Source: Cryptosporidium bovis (Eukaryota > Apicomplexa > Conoidasida > Eucoccidiorida > Cryptosporidiidae). From it: a stretch of DNA of 53,337 nucleotides. The notes beneath the pieces are model-generated. The model was given only the letters and a program-made list of their open reading frames with translations, was not told where the DNA came from and did no database searches. A program made the translations under genes and the position numbers. Below, one piece after another: positions 50,639 to 53,337 of this stretch. The DNA lies in NCBI GenBank assembly GCA_009768925.2, contig VHIT02000022.1, positions 1-53,337 on the forward strand, given 5' to 3'. Position 1 is the first letter of the stretch; every line of letters starts with the position of its first letter.

Positions 50639-51060
50639 CTAAGCAGATAATATAAATATATTCACATTTTTTTATTTGCATATTTATCACTCTTCGCAAT
50701 AAATTAACTTAAAGATATCTAAAAAAATTTTAGATTCCCACTGCGCGCCAGTAGGCGGGAGCGTGCGTTTTAGGTATTTATAGGTACCGGTAACTTTAAA
50801 TAATAGATATTTGAATTAAACGTTATAAGATTTTAGTATTTTTTTCTTCTAGTGTGAACAAACTATTTTTTGTGCAAATGATTATGAGTTTGTGAATATA
50901 TCATTTGAAGTAAAATAATAGTAAAGAACAACCGAGTTTGATTAAAAATATTAAAGTTTTTATTTTTTAATTGAAGTTTCTAGTAATAAACAAAGTATAA
51001 GAGTGCACACAAAGAACGAATAGAGAAAGTAAGGGAAAGAGAGTGATATGTAGCAGTAAA
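50639..51060. other. Intergenic region VPS8/coiled-coil gene
   Basis: AT-rich except for the GC-rich patch at 50741-50770 with E2F-like sites. No gene seen. Confidence 0.5.
50741..50760. promoter_or_regulatory. GC-rich E2F-like cluster
   Basis: GCGCGCCA and GGCGGGA follow one another within 20 bp, 300 bp upstream of the coiled-coil gene. GGCGGGA resembles the general eukaryotic E2F core. This is one of very few GC-rich spots outside genes. Confidence 0.4.
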
Positions 51061-53337
51061 ATGGTAACAACAAGTTATTATCATACTCATAGTGAGTATG
51101 ATGACAAAAAAAAAAGAAGTAAAATAATACCATTAGTAAAAAAGGAGATAAATGCAGGGAATATACATGATAAAAAGTATGCCTCTTATATTCAGGATAC
51201 ATTGGCAGATTTCCAGATAAACGCATTAGATGCACAAAAAATAGCGCTAGAAAAGGATAGAGAATTAAAAGAACTAAGAGAAAAACAGAATGCACAGGAG
51301 TTGTCACTAAAATACTACGAGGAGAGGTGTAGAAAGCTGGAAAATGATATAAAAGAGACAACAATGGGTTTGCTATACGGTAAAAAGGAAAAAGAACAAG
51401 AAAGAGAGATAATAAGACTGTCTTCAGAGATCAATAATAATATTAAAGAAAGGGAGAGTTTGGAAAGCAATTTAAGGTATTATAAGGATAGAGATACGTA
51501 TTTAAATTATGAATTAGATTTAAAGCAGTCAGAATTGACAAGAGTAAGTGAAGAATTAAGTTCAATGACTGAACATTATAATAATACATATTCAGAGTTA
51601 GAAAAATGTAAATTTGACTTAAATAAAGAGAGGGACAATGGTAAATATTTAGATAATCAATTGAATATAAAAAATAATGAGATATTGAAGTATCAGAAGG
51701 ACTTAAATTTGAAAGAAAACGAAATAAACATGCTAAAGGATGATGTTACAAAATTGAATTCTGTTATTGAAATAAATAAAAACGAGATAAATAATTTACA
51801 GGCTCAATTGAAGGAAAAACAAAGTGAATGTATAAATTACAGTAATAGAATAAGAGAAATAGAGATAGAAATGCGAAAAAATTTGGATGAAAATGAAATA
51901 TTAATCAAGGATTTAAATTCACAAATAGTCTTAACAAGAAATGACTTAACAAAGAAAGTTGAATTAATTAATGACTTAAATAATCAAATATCATCTTTAA
52001 ATAGCAAATTGCAGGATTCCACAGTTAAAGCATTGGAGAATGAGAGAATAATAAATCAACTGAAAACTGAGAGTGAGTTAATGAGTTTAGAGAGTGATAA
52101 TTTGAAAACAAAAATAGAATTAATTAAAGAGGAAAAGAGTAGCGTGGAGAAAGAATTTCAAACAGTATTAATTGAAAAAAAGAAAATGGATGAAGAATTT
52201 AGGGAAAAACTGAGTAAAAAGAATACTGCATTAGATGAAGCTTTAACATACAGAATAGAATCTGCAATACATACTGAAAGGGAGCTATTACAATATAAGG
52301 AAAAAATGGATATATTAGAGTTTGAGAAAAAAATATTGAAAGAAAAATTGGACATTTCTGACAACAATACAAAAATAAAGGATGACGAGATACAACAACT
52401 TAAAATGACTATTCAAGATTTAAATAGTCAGAATACTAAATTAGAGAGAGAGTTATATGCTTTGCAACAAAGTAGCAGGAGAGAAAGTGTTGAGAATACA
52501 TTTAGAAGTCGTGCATTCTCAAGTGATTCAAAAGATAACATAACAAGTGTTAGTAAAGATGCAAACAAAACTATACCAGAGTCAGTTAGTACACAACAAC
52601 CCACTCCTTTGGTACCTTCTACAACCTCTTCAACCAAGGTTGGGGTAATTTCATCAACACCAAAACCAAAGGCAAAATCAGTTATAAATAAAGACAGTTT
52701 TATTAGGGAATTTGAGTCTAATGATATAAATTTAGACAAAAAAGTTGAATCAAAAGCAGAGTCTGTAAATATTGACAATAACCTTTACAAAAAAATTGGA
52801 GGCGATATTATTGAATCTAAATCAATTTTAGGTAAGGATACCACATCAGATTGTAAATTGTTACCAAAATCAGATTTAAAAATTAACACAAAAATGGAAG
52901 CAAAGGCAAATTTAATACCAAAATCATCATTACAACCTTCTGATTTAAGCAAGAATGATTTATCTACTAAACCTAGTAATGTTGCTCCAAAAAAGAATGT
53001 ACCAAGTAAAGTTTCAAATGTAAAAAAACCTATTATATCGCAAGAAACTGAAATGGAGAATAATGATACACAGAAAGATACGAACAATGAAGAAATAGCG
53101 AATAAATTATCAACTAAACCAGAATTAGTATCTAACATAAGGTCAGTGCCACCACCTAAGCCCAAAGCAAAATCTGTCTTAAAGAATGACTCATTGAAAA
53201 AAGGGCTCAATATAGATAAGTCAGAAAGTAAACAGAATATAGACACTAAAAAAAATAATGAAAATGATGGAACTAAAGCAAAGGAAGCCGACGAAAATGC
53301 TAAACTAGAAAAAGAAGCTGAAGCAAAAGCTAAATTA
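51061..53337 (+). CDS. Long coiled-coil protein, 5' part only (759+ aa)
   Basis: An in-frame TAA at 50998 and the first ATG at 51061 set the start; the frame is open to the last base of the window, so the gene is cut off. Residues 1-45 are basic and Tyr/His-rich (TTSYYHTHSEYDDKKKRSK). About 45-480 is continuous charged heptad sequence rich in Glu, Lys, Asn and Leu, a long coiled coil. From about 480 the chain is Ser/Thr/Pro/Lys-rich and repeats PKPKAKSV (near 535 and 700) and STKP-like units; the last visible residues go into an Ala/Lys/Glu repeat. No family recognised. A structural or cytoskeletal role, for example at the apical or inner membrane complex, is only a guess. Confidence 0.85.
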   Translation, partial: MVTTSYYHTHSEYDDKKKRSKIIPLVKKEINAGNIHDKKYASYIQDTLADFQINALDAQKIALEKDRELKELREKQNAQELSLKYYEERCRKLENDIKETTMGLLYGKKEKEQEREIIRLSSEINNNIKERESLESNLRYYKDRDTYLNYELDLKQSELTRVSEELSSMTEHYNNTYSELEKCKFDLNKERDNGKYLDNQLNIKNNEILKYQKDLNLKENEINMLKDDVTKLNSVIEINKNEINNLQAQLKEKQSECINYSNRIREIEIEMRKNLDENEILIKDLNSQIVLTRNDLTKKVELINDLNNQISSLNSKLQDSTVKALENERIINQLKTESELMSLESDNLKTKIELIKEEKSSVEKEFQTVLIEKKKMDEEFREKLSKKNTALDEALTYRIESAIHTERELLQYKEKMDILEFEKKILKEKLDISDNNTKIKDDEIQQLKMTIQDLNSQNTKLERELYALQQSSRRESVENTFRSRAFSSDSKDNITSVSKDANKTIPESVSTQQPTPLVPSTTSSTKVGVISSTPKPKAKSVINKDSFIREFESNDINLDKKVESKAESVNIDNNLYKKIGGDIIESKSILGKDTTSDCKLLPKSDLKINTKMEAKANLIPKSSLQPSDLSKNDLSTKPSNVAPKKNVPSKVSNVKKPIISQETEMENNDTQKDTNNEEIANKLSTKPELVSNIRSVPPPKPKAKSVLKNDSLKKGLNIDKSESKQNIDTKKNNENDGTKAKEADENAKLEKEAEAKAKL

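Noticed and set aside
50960-51364. 134-codon hydrophobic minus-strand ORF
   Set aside because: Overlaps the promoter and 5' end of the coiled-coil gene in antisense; start codon and composition do not suggest a gene.
52158-53246. Minus-strand ORFs opposite the coiled-coil gene
   Set aside because: Antisense to a clear, continuously open coding frame. Ser/Leu/Phe-rich composition is what reversed Lys/Glu/Asn codons give.

Overview
The window reads as one end, or a near-end region, of a chromosome from a Cryptosporidium-like apicomplexan. The reasons are: a tract of CCTAAA (TTTAGG) telomeric hexamers at bases 42-184, a strongly AT-rich and gene-dense sequence, mostly single-exon genes with a few short GT-AG introns, Asn- and Ser/Thr-rich low-complexity runs, and intergenic copies of TGGCGCCA and TGCATGCA, motifs described for Cryptosporidium E2F-like and ApiAP2 regulators. 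The species cannot be fixed from the sequence alone.

Bases 1-9545 are a subtelomeric zone of lineage-specific genes. They hold the telomeric tract, a gene for a secreted protein (1881-2909), a broken gene-like stretch (2998-3430), and a 1.19-kb inverted repeat (3588-4775). Each of its 314-bp arms carries the promoter and signal-peptide half of a small secreted protein, while the mature halves differ. A 46-bp piece of the arm also abuts the telomeric tract at bases 1-46. Next come two tandem paralogues (5747-7066 and 7702-9545). Both start with MGxxxS, a likely N-myristoylation signal. One has a 38-residue Thr/Ser tract at its N-terminus; the other has four exons.

From 9916 on the region is conserved housekeeping sequence, mostly in divergent or convergent pairs: ATG7; a GCC2/GCC3-type Cys-rich multi-spanning membrane protein; a small signal-peptide/TM protein; eIF2D; SAC1 phosphoinositide phosphatase; RRP7; RNA polymerase III subunit RPC3; an RBBP4/MSI1-like WD40 protein; a SAYSvFN protein with a SEC-C motif; an RRM-like plus KH protein; a RAD16-like SNF2-RING ATPase; PRP31; an RMP1/NEPRO-like protein; a small acidic protein; MMS19; VPS8; and the start of a long coiled-coil protein that runs off the window.

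Several genes needed splicing to be read. The apparent small gene at 11966-12580 is the last exon of the GCC2/GCC3 protein. RRP7 and the SAYSvFN gene have three exons each. PRP31 has a first coding exon that is only the start codon. Many genes (eIF2D, RRP7, RPC3, PRP31, the RMP1-like gene) serve RNA and ribosome production, and E2F-like sites sit in several of their shared promoters. No tRNA, rRNA, CRISPR array or transposon was recognised.
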